Positions 8,180 to 18,519 of a stretch of DNA of 64,000 nt are shown here, piece by piece (the first letter of the stretch is position 1; the number at the start of each line of letters is the position of its first letter). Source of the DNA: a halophilic archaeon (GTDB lineage Archaea; Halobacteriota; Halobacteria; Halobacteriales; Haladaptataceae). The stretch spans positions 124,001 to 188,000 of the forward strand of contig QNGA01000008.1 of the NCBI GenBank assembly GCA_003298465.1, read 5' to 3'. A program made the position numbers and the translations under genes. Below the pieces are notes generated by a model. The model searched no databases. It had not been told where the DNA came from and saw only the letters and a list, made by a program, of their open reading frames with translations.

Positions 8180-9558
8180 ACGTATGGCGGTGCGGTGAAT
8201 GGTTGGGCGACGATCCAGAGACTGGTCATCGTGTAGAAAATCATAACGATGATGAATGGGTACTGGCAGTGAATCGGCTTGAGTTTCCCAGGAAACAGAT
8301 CAAACGCAAGCGCGTGCGCAATCCAGATGGCGAGTACGTGGCCAAGAAGAACGAACAGAAGCGGGAGGATTGCAAACCACCCGGGCAATACGAGGACTTG
8401 AACGTTCGCTGGTGGGGAGAACGGCTGGCTGCTGACGGTCAGAAGAGCCGGAGCAAGTGTGAGGAAATAGCCGAGAAAGTGAGCAACGTGATATCCTGCA
8501 GCTATCGGAAGCAGCGACTGTGCAAACCATCCTTCGATAAAGGCCGGCGTAACGTACGTTCGCCCTGATTGACGTGCTCGCTGTGCCGCAAATCGATAGA
8601 TAGCGAAAAACAGCCCGAACCCACCGAGGATCGTCAAGAGGTATAGCAGCAGCGGTGGCACACCGTTCCTAACGAGTGGACGAGCAACCTCGGCCCAGAG
8701 GGCTGTTGAGACGAATCCATCGTACGTCGTCACCCAGAGGAGAGCAATGATGAACGCGGTTTCATCTATCCGTAAAGCAACCTGTCGCTCCGCGAGCGCG
8801 GCGCTCGGGAGTTTGAATGCAAGTCCACTCTCTGTGCGCTGGAATGGTGCTAATCGGCTATAACAGCGGAAGACGCGCGAGACAGGATCAACCCTGCCGA
8901 ACCAAGTATCCGTCCCGTAGACGGTCGCACCGGCCAGTGTAAGAAGCGTGTACCCGATGATTAGAAACGAGAGCAACTGCGGATCTTCAGCAACCGGACT
9001 CACCACCTCAAGCCAGACAAGCCCAAGGAGGCCAGCGACACTCGGCCATACACCCACCCAATTCGGATAGGAACGCAGTCGATCACGGGGATTAATTTCG
9101 GCGAGTGTTCGCCACGGATTGAGTACCGGCCAGGTATTCCCGATGAGATAGACAGTCATAGTGTAACCCGCCCACCAGCCCGCCCAGACCACCAGAATCG
9201 CGAAATTAGATGTCGGTGTTCGCGGTCCAGTCAGTCCGATTAATATAACCATGAGCAGTATACCAATGCTGGCACCGCGAATAAGCCACTGCACGGCGGT
9301 GCGGATTGCGTGTGGCGTTGGGATAGAGAGCCGCCATCCATTGATAGCACGAATTGCTGCGTGATCCGTCATCAGACTCGTGAATAGGAACGAGGCACCG
9401 ACAATTCCCCCACCGGTGAGGAGCATCAACCACGTTGGAACTGTTGTAGAAGACACTGTCCCGCCTAAGCTCCCGACGTGAGCAGTCGATGGTTGGACGA
9501 GAAGTAGAACTGCAAGCGTCAAGAGTGACAGAAGCCGAGTGAGTGTTTTCGCTTGCAT
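8176..9558 (-). CDS. Polytopic membrane protein with conserved His motifs, paralogue A
   Basis: The 460-residue product has a signal-like first helix and about ten membrane segments. It is a clear paralogue of the product at 35638-37053. Shared blocks are YLIGNTWPVLNPWRTLAE near residue 140, AAGYHVAHFLGYF near 370, GHVLAIWIAH near 415 and YPFIIVMIFYTMTSLW near the end. The paired histidines in helices could bind heme or metal. It is co-transcribed with a zinc-finger/TM protein. I cannot name the family; metal transport or electron-transfer assembly is inferred from context. Confidence 0.8.
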   Translation of the reverse strand: MQAKTLTRLLSLLTLAVLLLVQPSTAHVGSLGGTVSSTTVPTWLMLLTGGGIVGASFLFTSLMTDHAAIRAINGWRLSIPTPHAIRTAVQWLIRGASIGILLMVILIGLTGPRTPTSNFAILVVWAGWWAGYTMTVYLIGNTWPVLNPWRTLAEINPRDRLRSYPNWVGVWPSVAGLLGLVWLEVVSPVAEDPQLLSFLIIGYTLLTLAGATVYGTDTWFGRVDPVSRVFRCYSRLAPFQRTESGLAFKLPSAALAERQVALRIDETAFIIALLWVTTYDGFVSTALWAEVARPLVRNGVPPLLLYLLTILGGFGLFFAIYRFAAQRARQSGRTYVTPAFIEGWFAQSLLPIAAGYHVAHFLGYFLTLAPALLTVSSQPFSPPANVQVLVLPGWFAILPLLFVLLGHVLAIWIAHALAFDLFPGKLKPIHCQYPFIIVMIFYTMTSLWIVAQPFTAPPYV

Positions 9559-10656
9559 GAGCGCCGCCAGAGACTATCTTGGTCATTCATGATAATATAG
9601 CCACCGGACTACCACAGAGCTAAGAGGTGTCTCTCCAGGAAAATTCTAGTTGGAGGCGGCTAACGCCAATCGAACGAAGGTTTCGATCAAAGAAAGGTCA
9701 CTCTCCAATCTATATTTAATCTATAGCTCATTCTATGTCATTATCATACCCTGACATCGACGACACGAAACTCCAAAGCATGATGTTCCGCGCTTCGTCA
9801 GGCAAGTGGTGTTCTATCAATGTCGAAGCGGTGCTGGATAGAATCCGTGACTGCTAGTCCAATATCGGGTATCTAAGCCCCTGACTGGATTTGTTCGGGA
9901 GTATCAGCATTCACTCCATATGAGTGGTTTCTGTTGTCATAAGATACTTGACAGAGATTCAGGCTAAAATTCTCGTTGGGGTACGGCTTAAGCTATTATT
10001 ACTGTTCGACATTACTCATCCCTTGTTGTTACTGAACTAATGGTCGTGGTTCTTTATCGGACGACAGTTTCTCCTACAGAGCCCGTGTGTGATTTACTAC
10101 CAACGTAGATTGCCTCTTGACGGATATCTCGGTGCCCTCGTTCTGGCATTGTTACCAGCACTTGGCAATATCAACGGGGGATGATCGCCGAAACGATTCA
10201 CGTCTCACAACGAACTCTAAGCCTAGCACTGCACGCGGCAGCGGGCATCGTCATAGCAGTAATTGGTAGTGAGCGTGCGCTGTTCGGCAGTATTTAGAAT
10301 CATCGATTAACTTTCATATATGGAATACTGTAAGCATACTAGGGACAAAATCTGGAAGCGTTTGAGCTGTGAAGCGAGCAGAAATTTGCCATCTGTAGTG
10401 TGAATTGAGTAACGGGATATCCACTTGCTTAGTTACAGCCACAGGTTGAACAACCAATTTTCCTCGGCTGTTGCTCAATTCTCCCTGTTTCTCAATACAG
10501 TTGCTTGGAAAAATATGAGTAGTTCGTCGCACATCTTGTGACCAGTTCGTCTCTGCTCTTATCTGTTGAGGGAGTCCATTCCGGCATTATTCGGTGGTTA
10601 GTTCTATAACGTTAAAGTTCGATGCTACAGTTGGAAGGAGTCCGGTGGAGAGACTA
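9559..10656. other. Long degenerate intergenic region
   Basis: About 1.1 kb without an intact gene. It holds a 40-codon open frame at 9734-9856 (MSLSYPDIDD...), unrecognised, and the ZIP transporter remnant listed separately. A minus-strand frame at 10314-10532 has no familiar features. Decay of former genes is the likely explanation. Confidence 0.5.
10110..10296 (+). pseudogene. ZIP-family metal transporter, N-terminal remnant
   Basis: DGYLGALVLALLPALGNINGG is read to a TGA near 10183. It continues in the +1-shifted frame as MIAETIHVSQRTLSLALHAAAGIVIAVIGSE to a TAG at 10294-10296. This matches the first two helices of ZIP divalent-metal permeases (ALHxAAGIVxAVxGxE). The remaining six helices are missing. 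It is a decayed gene. Confidence 0.6.
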
Positions 10657-12612
10657 TCAGTTGTGCACGTAATCCCAGGGATCAGCGTCTTCATGTTCAC
10701 CAGTTCGATTGTAGTTCTGTTGTGCTTCTTGAACCAACTGAGGATGCACTGGCTGCGCTAGAGGAGTCGGATCGACGACGCCATTTGACCGGAGTCCAGG
10801 AAGTAGTTGTTGTAGTTGTCGCAGTAGCTGGAGTGCTGGCGATCGTGCGAGCGTTGCAGCACTAGTGGCCCTGGTCATGAGCCCATCGACGGGACCTGTG
10901 GGTCTAAATGTTCGCGAGAGATATTTTTCTCCGTCTTTTTGGAGTCCTGGTGCATCTTGCCAGTAATTGCCTGGCCAGACATGAAGGATATTGTATTTGA
11001 TGGTTTGTACGTACTTTTGGTTCCCGACGAAATCGTTGGCGGTTACACGGTTAGTCGGGAAGAGCGTCATCCCGCGAGCGCCGATTTGGTTGTACGCCAA
11101 GAGATTGTGCCGGTACACTGAGTACTGACCTCTGACGAGGATTCCATGGTAGTTATGCACCATCACGTTGTGGGCAAAATAATTCTCTCGTCCTTCAACG
11201 ACGATGCCATTGAAATTGTTGTGAAGGCGATTGTCGACCATTATGTTCTCAGACGAACGTGTTTCAATGTAGACTCCAATCCACGTATCGTCGATCGTAT
11301 TGTTTGTGATCAATAGCTGAGAGGCATAGAGGTCAAGCACTCCGACCATCATTCCCTCCATCGACGTGTCTCTGATGACGATTCGCGACGTATCGAACGT
11401 AAACACGCCGATTTTCCCACCATAGAACTGCGAATCCTGCACGACCACGTCCGAATTGAGTGCAACGACACCGACAAAGCCGTTTTCCCAGCGCTTCGTC
11501 CCGTATAAGGTGAGATTTGAGACTGTGAGATTGGGACTGCGTCGAGAGATAATTCCGTTCGACGTTGTGTTGATCTGGACAGCGGAGACAGACGACTGGC
11601 CGGCTGAATCAAACACGATAGCAGCATCCCCGTACCCGTGAGTCTTGTAATAGCGGTACTTCCATGACTGCTTAGGGACCGGGACGTTTTTGACGGTGCG
11701 ATTATTGCCACTTCGATTCGATCCGACGCCTGTGATCGAGAGACGTCTGATAGCGGTCTTGGGTGCTGAAACGGTGATCACAGAGCCGTTTCGGTTGCCG
11801 ACGATGTGTGTCGCGTTCGCACCAGCGCCCCGGAGCGTGAGGGGTTTTCGAATCCGCAGGTCGTCTACCTGGTATGTGCCTGGTGGAACAACAACGGTCG
11901 TATTGGGGGGTGCACGTTCAATAGCAGCTTCGAGTGTCGGTGCGTCGCGACCGACAACGGTCGAAACAGATCGATTGAGCGATGTTCGAATGTTCGAAAC
12001 CGTTCGGTCTGTCTGGGCTTGCCGGCGTTGAGCTGTCTGTTGCCACGCTCGTGTTGACCGTCCTGCTTGCCCGCGGGATGATTTCCGCACCTCTTCCCAC
12101 TGCTGTACTGATCCCCCATACTGACGGGCAAACGAATGAGCATCGGACTCGTTGGAGAACGGAACAATAGCTGTTCGCTGTGGTGGAACGTGAGCGCTAC
12201 TATTAACAACGAAGAACGCCTCTTGGGCAGGAACCCATCCCGTTGATTCGCTTAATGGCATACGGAGATACCCATCTTCGGTAACGTTGACGCTGGTCCC
12301 AGAGAAATCTGATACATACAGCGTAAGCAGTCGGCCAAACTCCCGCTGTTGATGCGTTTTGAGTCCCGCGACGAGCGTCGTCACACCATAGTAGCCAACG
12401 ACGTACTGGTACTGGGAGTAATACGCCTCAGCTTTTGGAACAACGAGTGTCGAATTTTGAACCTGCCGTACGGTAGTCCCCGATAACCCAGTCTGTTTCG
12501 TCTCCTCGAATGGAACTGCGGCTGCCCGCTCATTAGACGTGGGGGTAGCAGCAAAGGGGGCTGCTCCCGCGAGCACCAGAATGACGATGATCGCGCCAAT
12601 ACGCAGCTCCAT
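10657..12612 (-). CDS. nosD: NosL-like domain fused to NosD-type beta-helix protein, secreted
   Basis: An N-terminal signal helix (ELRIGAIIVILVLAGAAPFAA) precedes a region at about residues 90-190 that resembles NosL, with LLTLYVSDFSG, VPAQEAFFVVNSS and PFSNESDAHSFARQYGG. The cysteine copper motif of true NosL is not present. Residues from about 225 (TLEAAIERAPPNTTVVVPPGTYQVDDL) form a right-handed beta-helix with repeated NxI/NxL turns, the NosD carbohydrate-binding/CASH fold. NosD works with NosFY in copper delivery to nitrous-oxide reductase. It is divergent from the nosFY-like genes. An alternative start at 12636 adds 8 residues. Confidence 0.8.
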   Translation of the reverse strand: MELRIGAIIVILVLAGAAPFAATPTSNERAAAVPFEETKQTGLSGTTVRQVQNSTLVVPKAEAYYSQYQYVVGYYGVTTLVAGLKTHQQREFGRLLTLYVSDFSGTSVNVTEDGYLRMPLSESTGWVPAQEAFFVVNSSAHVPPQRTAIVPFSNESDAHSFARQYGGSVQQWEEVRKSSRGQAGRSTRAWQQTAQRRQAQTDRTVSNIRTSLNRSVSTVVGRDAPTLEAAIERAPPNTTVVVPPGTYQVDDLRIRKPLTLRGAGANATHIVGNRNGSVITVSAPKTAIRRLSITGVGSNRSGNNRTVKNVPVPKQSWKYRYYKTHGYGDAAIVFDSAGQSSVSAVQINTTSNGIISRRSPNLTVSNLTLYGTKRWENGFVGVVALNSDVVVQDSQFYGGKIGVFTFDTSRIVIRDTSMEGMMVGVLDLYASQLLITNNTIDDTWIGVYIETRSSENIMVDNRLHNNFNGIVVEGRENYFAHNVMVHNYHGILVRGQYSVYRHNLLAYNQIGARGMTLFPTNRVTANDFVGNQKYVQTIKYNILHVWPGNYWQDAPGLQKDGEKYLSRTFRPTGPVDGLMTRATSAATLARSPALQLLRQLQQLLPGLRSNGVVDPTPLAQPVHPQLVQEAQQNYNRTGEHEDADPWDYVHN

Positions 12613-12717
12613 TTTTGTAGAGAGTATCAGTTCCAACCCTAAGAGTGACTCGGGATTCAGAGCGTAGTCAAGCAGTCGACATTAGGTTTAGTGGCTCTCG
12701 GACGAATACTGTAGTGA

Positions 12718-13473
12718 ATGAGCGAGTCTACCCTCACTGAAGATGAAACAACGACGCGACTGCTTACACTCGACAATGTTTCGCAGTCGTTCGGTGATGT
12801 GGCGGTTCTTGACGATATTTCAGTCACGGTGAGCTCGGGAACAATGATGGCGATCATTGGTCCGAACGGATCGGGGAAAACAACGCTCTCGCAGATAATT
12901 GCCGGACTTTCACGCCCAAGTGAGGGGCAGGTACTACTTTCGGCAGAGAACGAGCGCTCCGTCGGATATCTCCCGCAGAACCCCCAATTTCGTCCGACGT
13001 TCACCGTTGAGGAAACGCTCACGTTCTATGCTAACTTGCTCACAACAGCCGTTGACGTAGAAACGACGATGGATGACGTCGGTCTTCTCGACGTTCGTGA
13101 TCGGCGTGTCGACGCACTGTCCGGCGGTATGCGGCGACTTCTAGGCTTAGCGCAGAGTCTTCTCGGCTCACCGCCACTCATCGTCCTTGACGAACCGACA
13201 AGTGGACTGGACCCGCGGATGACACGCCGGATTTACGACGTCGCATCAACACGCGTTGCTGACGGCACGACCGTACTTTTGACAACACATGATTTGACGC
13301 ACGCAGCCGAAGCAGACGAACTGCTCTTGCTTCACCATGGTCAGGTCGTCGCTCGAGGGAGACCGGATGCCATCGTCGACCAGACAAGCACGGAATCGCT
13401 CGCTGAAGCGTTCTTCTCGATAGTCGGTAAGGAGCCGACCGTTCAATCTGGAGTCCGAGAGGGATCACGATGA
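12718..13473 (+). CDS. nosF: ABC transporter ATP-binding protein, NosF-like
   Basis: The 251-residue product has Walker A GPNGSGKT near residue 50, Q-loop VGYLPQNP, signature LSGGM, Walker B LIVLDEPTSG and switch H in TTHDL. It lies divergent from the NosL-NosD fusion and overlaps the permease gene by 4 bases (ATGA), the nosDFY arrangement. It would energise movement of a sulphur or copper species across the membrane. No nosZ is in the window, so the physiological target is uncertain. Confidence 0.88.
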   Translation: MSESTLTEDETTTRLLTLDNVSQSFGDVAVLDDISVTVSSGTMMAIIGPNGSGKTTLSQIIAGLSRPSEGQVLLSAENERSVGYLPQNPQFRPTFTVEETLTFYANLLTTAVDVETTMDDVGLLDVRDRRVDALSGGMRRLLGLAQSLLGSPPLIVLDEPTSGLDPRMTRRIYDVASTRVADGTTVLLTTHDLTHAAEADELLLLHHGQVVARGRPDAIVDQTSTESLAEAFFSIVGKEPTVQSGVREGSR

Positions 13474-14303
13474 CAGACGACCGTGATCGCTTTACGACCG
13501 TGCTGGTTCGGGAACTGCAGACGCTCTATCGTACACGAACAGTATGGCTTCTTGCTGGCGGATTCCTTGTATTAATCGTCGGAACAGCGCTACTTAGCGG
13601 CACAAGTGGGTATGTGCCGCTGTCGCTCAGTCTTCTAACGCCACTTGAATTACTCGTGCCTGCATTCGCTGCCACGCTTGGCTATCGTGCTGTTCTCGCC
13701 GATCGTGAGCGAAACGAAATCTCGATACTGCGAACGTATCCGATCGAACCTGGGACGTACATTTTGGGCGTCTACTGCGGGCGACTCATCGGACTCCTCA
13801 CGATCATTGTCAGCACACTTCTCATCACTGGATTGGTCGTTCCCCTAGTCGGGCCATCCCCGGCAGAACTCACCCGGACGTCAGGGCTGGATTCGCCGAT
13901 ATACTATCTCCGATTTATTGTACTTACTTCTATCTTTGCAGCGGTCATGCAGGCGATCATGATCTTCTTGTCTGCAATCGTTCGTAACGTCCGTCGTGGA
14001 CTTATCCTTGCATTCGTCGCTGTTATCACACTCGCTATCGGATTCGATCTCATGATTATTCTTGGACTCGCTGGTGACGTCTTCACAGCGAACTCTCTCA
14101 CTGGATTTCTTGCCATGAGTCCGGCAAGCGCCTACCGCGGCCTCGTTATGACGTTCGTAGTAGCTCCTGTTGCGACAACGGCAGTCAAAGCTGCAACACC
14201 GCTGGCCGGTCTTGTAGGCCTCTTCTGCTGGTTTCTTTTCCCACTCTTGATCGCCGGCTGGCAAGTCTGGAACCCGTCCACGTACTCGGCCGAAACAGAG
14301 TAA
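13470..14303 (+). CDS. nosY: ABC-2 type permease, NosY-like
   Basis: The 277-residue product has six membrane segments. The loop RAVLADRERNEISILRTYPIEPGTYILGVYCGRLIGL after helix 2 is typical of NosY/ABC-2 permeases. The C-terminal part includes a long periplasmic loop before the last helix. It is translationally coupled to the ATPase gene. It forms the membrane partner of the NosF-like ATPase. Confidence 0.85.
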   Translation: MTDDRDRFTTVLVRELQTLYRTRTVWLLAGGFLVLIVGTALLSGTSGYVPLSLSLLTPLELLVPAFAATLGYRAVLADRERNEISILRTYPIEPGTYILGVYCGRLIGLLTIIVSTLLITGLVVPLVGPSPAELTRTSGLDSPIYYLRFIVLTSIFAAVMQAIMIFLSAIVRNVRRGLILAFVAVITLAIGFDLMIILGLAGDVFTANSLTGFLAMSPASAYRGLVMTFVVAPVATTAVKAATPLAGLVGLFCWFLFPLLIAGWQVWNPSTYSAETE

Positions 14304-14306
14304 CAA

Positions 14307-14743
14307 ATTCCGTTTCTCACCGATACCGGATAGAAACAGTAGACGGCCATCTACTGTAACATCTCTTAGTTACTGCTTGCTGACATCGTCGTCCAGTCCG
14401 AACTACATTGATTCCTGCAGAGACTGCCAAAAGAAGAGAGGTGAGATGATTCGATCAGCGTCGATTCTGACGCGATCAGATACCTACACAGTTGGACGAT
14501 AAACGTCAGCCACCTTAGGACGATCATCGCCACGACCGCCATTTTGAAGACTAATCGCGCTGCGACAATCCTCCTGTGTCTATACTATTACGCCGGTTAT
14601 AGCTGCGTAGTAAATGCATAACAAAGGGAGTTATCGCGAATCATCTAAACAGAGAGAACCAATGTTCCGGTCGGCCCAAGTAGATCAAACAACCGAAAAG
14701 CGATGCTTCTCGTTGGGTTTTATCACTATCTATTGCAACGCTG
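14307..14743. other. Gene-free stretch upstream of the GT-C-like gene
   Basis: About 435 bases with no supported gene. Short frames here are in unrelated phases and stop often. The last 130 bases are AT-richer and probably hold the promoter of the downstream membrane-protein gene. Confidence 0.5.
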
Positions 14744-16513
14744 GTGGCGTATCAGACGCAAGCCACCACGTACGAGATCTCTATCTATACAGCTACGCCA
14801 CTTGTATTCTGGATTGGAGCTGCAGTTGCTATGGCTGTGGCGATTGGCGTAGCGTTCAAAACAACTGATCTCGCTCAACTGCTAGCGCTTATTTTAGCTG
14901 GAGCCACGACAGCAATGGTTGCTGCCCTCCCAATTATCCGTGGGTACTATTACTATGGTCGTGGTGATGCCCTTACTCATCTTGGATGGGCCCGCGAAAT
15001 TGAGACAGGAATATTAAATCCAGTTGATTTGCTCTACCCTGGTATTCATACGATTGCAGTCGCGATTAGCGAAGTGACTGGAGTGCCGATTCGTCGAGCA
15101 GTGCTCTTGACAGTTTTTGTATTTACTCTTGTATATCTTCTTTTTGTCCCTCTCTGTAGCTGGATCATTGATCCACAGAGCCGGACAGCTACTTTCGCTA
15201 CGCTATCGGCTTGTCTCCTTTTACCGATTAATGGTATAAGTATTTTCATGCAAGCACATCCAGCATCACAGGCCATTCTCTTTTTCCCATTTGTACTTTA
15301 TATTGTTATAAAGTACCTCACCGTGAGCAAGAAGAATACCTTTCCTTTCCTCCTTTCCTCGTACGGTCTACTGCTCGCTCTTGCAACACTCGCAATTTTA
15401 TTTGTGCATCCACAGCAGACTGCGAATGTCTTGTTAATCTATAGTGCGATTGTCGGTGTCCAATGGCTCTACTCTATTTTTCGCCCTCATCATCCTATCA
15501 CATCACAATACCGGTCACTACTTGGCCAGACAAGCTTTCTTACTGTACTACTCGCTCTGTGGATGTCGACTCATCAGCGAGCAAGTGGATCAGTAGCGTA
15601 TTTAGCCCGTGAACTACTTTTGGGATCTAATCCTGTTGCAAGCGATATTAAGCAGCAAGCTGGCGGACTCGCCCAAATCGGTGGAGGGGTTAAAGCAATG
15701 TTTTTCAAACTCTTTTTGATTAGTTTCACCTTTTGTCTCATTTCTGGTCTTACCTTACTCACCGGTGTTATCGGTCGGTTGAGGACTTCGAGAGCCAATA
15801 ACTTTGCAAAGTATACGATTATCGGGCTCGTGCCATTATTTGGATTGTTTGGAGCGTATTTGGTTACGAGTACTGGCGGATTTCACTTCCGGCAACTGGG
15901 TTTCATTATGGTGCTCATGACGATTTTTGGTGCTATCGGCTTTTCTCATCTTATCACCGGGCTTGAGCTACGTATACCCATCCCTACTGTCGTTGTATCG
16001 ATTGCCGCAATCTTCTTTGCAGGAATGCTCGTCCTATCAGGACTCACATTGTTTCATTCACCCTTTACGTTCCAGTCGTCGGGCGATGTTACCAAGGGAG
16101 AGATGACTGGTTATGCTCGTGCATTCGAATATCGTGGTGATCCGGCATTTATTGGGCTTCGAGCACCAGGGACCCGATTCGCCGATGCGTTGTATGGCGT
16201 TCGAGAAGAGAATCCACGGCGATTCCTTGGTGGCAGTCTATATGCAGACACTCCCCTTACAGGAAATAATTTTACTGCTAAAAATATCTATAACTATTAT
16301 AACTCAAGCCGTTATTTGATCATAACTGATGCTGCTCGTCAACGAGAGGTAAAAGTATTCAATGGTCTCCGTTTCTCTCAAGAAGGTTTTCGTTCACTCG
16401 GTAGTCAGCCTGGAATTGCTCGAATACAGTCAGGAGGTGGCGTACAAGTATACGTAATTGACAAATCCAGAGAAGAACGCCTTCCTCAAGGAGCGAGCAA
16501 TGCGAGCGAGTAG
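14744..16513 (+). CDS. Large polytopic membrane protein, GT-C glycosyltransferase-like
   Basis: The 589-residue product, starting at GTG 14744, has about 12-13 membrane helices and a C-terminal extracellular domain of about 150 residues. An early loop, YYYYGRGDALTHLGWAREIETG, places an Asp-rich motif between the first helices as in GT-C glycosyltransferases (PMT/OST-like). It is followed by YPGIHTIAVAISEVTG. Similar archaeal proteins may build or transfer surface glycans. AT content is higher than in neighbouring genes, a possible sign of transfer. The catalytic role is unproven. Confidence 0.65.
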   Translation: MAYQTQATTYEISIYTATPLVFWIGAAVAMAVAIGVAFKTTDLAQLLALILAGATTAMVAALPIIRGYYYYGRGDALTHLGWAREIETGILNPVDLLYPGIHTIAVAISEVTGVPIRRAVLLTVFVFTLVYLLFVPLCSWIIDPQSRTATFATLSACLLLPINGISIFMQAHPASQAILFFPFVLYIVIKYLTVSKKNTFPFLLSSYGLLLALATLAILFVHPQQTANVLLIYSAIVGVQWLYSIFRPHHPITSQYRSLLGQTSFLTVLLALWMSTHQRASGSVAYLARELLLGSNPVASDIKQQAGGLAQIGGGVKAMFFKLFLISFTFCLISGLTLLTGVIGRLRTSRANNFAKYTIIGLVPLFGLFGAYLVTSTGGFHFRQLGFIMVLMTIFGAIGFSHLITGLELRIPIPTVVVSIAAIFFAGMLVLSGLTLFHSPFTFQSSGDVTKGEMTGYARAFEYRGDPAFIGLRAPGTRFADALYGVREENPRRFLGGSLYADTPLTGNNFTAKNIYNYYNSSRYLIITDAARQREVKVFNGLRFSQEGFRSLGSQPGIARIQSGGGVQVYVIDKSREERLPQGASNASE

Positions 16514-16569
16514 GGAGGGGATATACTCGCCGTCTTTGGTTGCTTTTACTGCGCGGCATAGCCTTACTA

Positions 16570-16855
16570 CCATGACGTTCGAACCGGGTAGTAAGATACT
16601 CACCACAATGCGTCCGATGTTCAAACGCGACAAGAAGCGTGCACCGGTCGTGGTGGTCGAGTGTCTATCCGGTAGGAGTGAGACACTCTGAGCCGCCTAT
16701 CAAGGGACGCCGCCTGCGGAGTCTGGAACCGCTGTGGAACAGTTTCCTGCACGTTCCGACACAGAAACAGGAAGCTCCGTCCGCAACAAGCGAGGGCCGG
16801 GGAGGCCCGAGCGCCGTAGGGCGGAGTAGTTCACAACTTGTCGACACTCCATAAT
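16570..16855 (+). repeat. Repeat copy 1, probable TnpB-element remnant
   Basis: This stretch matches 37800-38035 over most of its length with substitutions and small indels. Shared pieces include TGTTCAAACGCGACA, GGAGTCTGGAACCGCTGTGG and TTTCCTGCACGTTCCGAC, and both end in TAGGGCGG...AGTTCACA. Both copies keep the same reading frame (MFKRDxKRA..., ESGTAVxxFPARSD). Copy 1 has an internal stop at 16689-16691. The terminal GGGCGG/GTTCACA signature is familiar from the right ends of haloarchaeal IS1341-type elements. Confidence 0.6.
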
Positions 16856-17094
16856 TGAGGATTAGTGCTCAATTAGTAGATCACTTCGGTAGATTCCCAA
16901 TGGCTGGAAATCAGCCCCTGATTGAGGTGGATACCAGTCAAAGTCATACTGATGGCAGAGACGTATATCCCCGCTCGTCCTTGTCGCCAGCAACCAGACG
17001 GACGAGCCGTATCACGTCACGGATCGTACTCAAAGACCAGCAAGCCTAATCTCTCCAGAAAGCGCTTCTCTGTGCCAACAGGACGGTGATCACA

Positions 17095-18519
17095 ATGGTG
17101 GATCCAATCCTCGCAAGTCGACTTCAGTTTGCCCTCACTACAATCGTGCACATCATTTTCCCCGTGATGAGCATGGGTCTTGCTCCATTCCTCATCTATT
17201 TCACGGCGAAGGAAATCCGCACTGAACAGCCTGTATACGAACAACTTCGTCGATTCTGGACCAAGATTTTTGCGGTAAGTTTCGTTGTCGGAACGGTGAC
17301 TGGCCTTGTACTTGAATTCGAATTTGGAACGAACTTCGCCGCCTTCTCAACAACCGCCGGCGAACTGTTCGGCGGCCCGCTCGCACTCGAAGGCATGATG
17401 GCGTTCATGCTCGAAGCGACATTCCTCGGCATCTTTGTCTTCGGCCGTGACCGCGTCTCAGACCGGCTTTACTTCCTATCAAGTATTGCCGTGGGGCTTG
17501 GCACGTGGCTCTCCGCAGTTTGGATTCTCATCGCCAATTCGTGGATGCAGACCCCCCGTGGGTTCGACATCGTCGTTCAAAACGGTCAGCGCGTCGTAAA
17601 ACTCACTGATCCCCTTACAGCGTACCTCAACCCACGATTCCCCTACATGTTCATCCATATGCAGAATGCTGCGGTCGAGTCTGTCGCGCTCTTTATGGCC
17701 GGCGTCGCCGCATACTACGTCTTCCGCTATCACGTCTGGGGCTATCCTATCCAACATATTGGGTTCTGGGAGAAAACACTCAAGATCGCACTCGTAGCGC
17801 TCCTCATCACGGCTCCACTGCAGGTGATTCAGGGTGACGTGTACGCTCGACACATCTACGAAACCCAACCACAGAAGTTCGCTGCAATGGAAGCAGTCTG
17901 GGAAACCGACTCCTATGTCCCCGAATATATCGTCGCGTTCCCGACGGACGTTAACGACCTGCTGAACCCGCGAACCAGGGACCTCTTCGGCATTGGTATT
18001 CCCGGTGGGGCATCCTGGCTCGCGAGCGGTGGGAACGCACAGGCAACGATACGTGGACTCGAGTCCTTCTCGACGAAAGCACCACCCGTGGCGATCGTCT
18101 TCTGGGCCTTCCGGATCATGGTCGCGCTCGGGTTCTGGTTCATCCTGCTGGCGGTCTGGGGCGCATATCGCTGGTGGCGTGGTGAACTGTTCGAAGATGA
18201 TCTGCTGCACAAGGCGTTGATGGCTTCGTCACTCCTTGGCTTCGTCGCTGTGGAGGTCGGATGGATTGTCACTGAAGTCGGGCGACAACCGTGGGTCATT
18301 CAAGGGGTTATGAAGACTGCGGCCGGCGTTTCCCCCAACCTGACGGGAGCAGAAGCAACCTTCACACTCCTCGGGTTCGTCACTGGGTACGGCCTGTTGC
18401 TGGGCCTCTACACCTACGTCGTCGGTCGAATCATCAGGGCAGGGCCGCCATCGCGGGATGAACTTGGGCTAATTGACCGCGCTCACTCACCGGACTCGGA
18501 GGTGACGACCGGTGACTAA
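17095..18519 (+). CDS. cydA: Cytochrome bd-type quinol oxidase subunit I
   Basis: The 474-residue product has nine or so membrane helices. Heme ligands are visible: His in TTIVHIIFP near residue 19 (b595/d site), His in FIHMQNAAVES, and Met in FWAFRIMVALG (b558). The conserved GRQPW motif is also there. The Q-loop is short, as in CIO-type enzymes. It oxidises quinol and reduces O2 to water at high affinity. A GTG at 17086 adds three residues, but ATG 17095 (MVDPILASRLQF) is the expected start. It overlaps cydB by 8 bases. Confidence 0.93.
   Translation: MVDPILASRLQFALTTIVHIIFPVMSMGLAPFLIYFTAKEIRTEQPVYEQLRRFWTKIFAVSFVVGTVTGLVLEFEFGTNFAAFSTTAGELFGGPLALEGMMAFMLEATFLGIFVFGRDRVSDRLYFLSSIAVGLGTWLSAVWILIANSWMQTPRGFDIVVQNGQRVVKLTDPLTAYLNPRFPYMFIHMQNAAVESVALFMAGVAAYYVFRYHVWGYPIQHIGFWEKTLKIALVALLITAPLQVIQGDVYARHIYETQPQKFAAMEAVWETDSYVPEYIVAFPTDVNDLLNPRTRDLFGIGIPGGASWLASGGNAQATIRGLESFSTKAPPVAIVFWAFRIMVALGFWFILLAVWGAYRWWRGELFEDDLLHKALMASSLLGFVAVEVGWIVTEVGRQPWVIQGVMKTAAGVSPNLTGAEATFTLLGFVTGYGLLLGLYTYVVGRIIRAGPPSRDELGLIDRAHSPDSEVTTGD

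Noticed and set aside
10314..10532. 72-codon minus-strand frame
   Set aside because: No start context, no family resemblance, and it lies in a region of gene decay.
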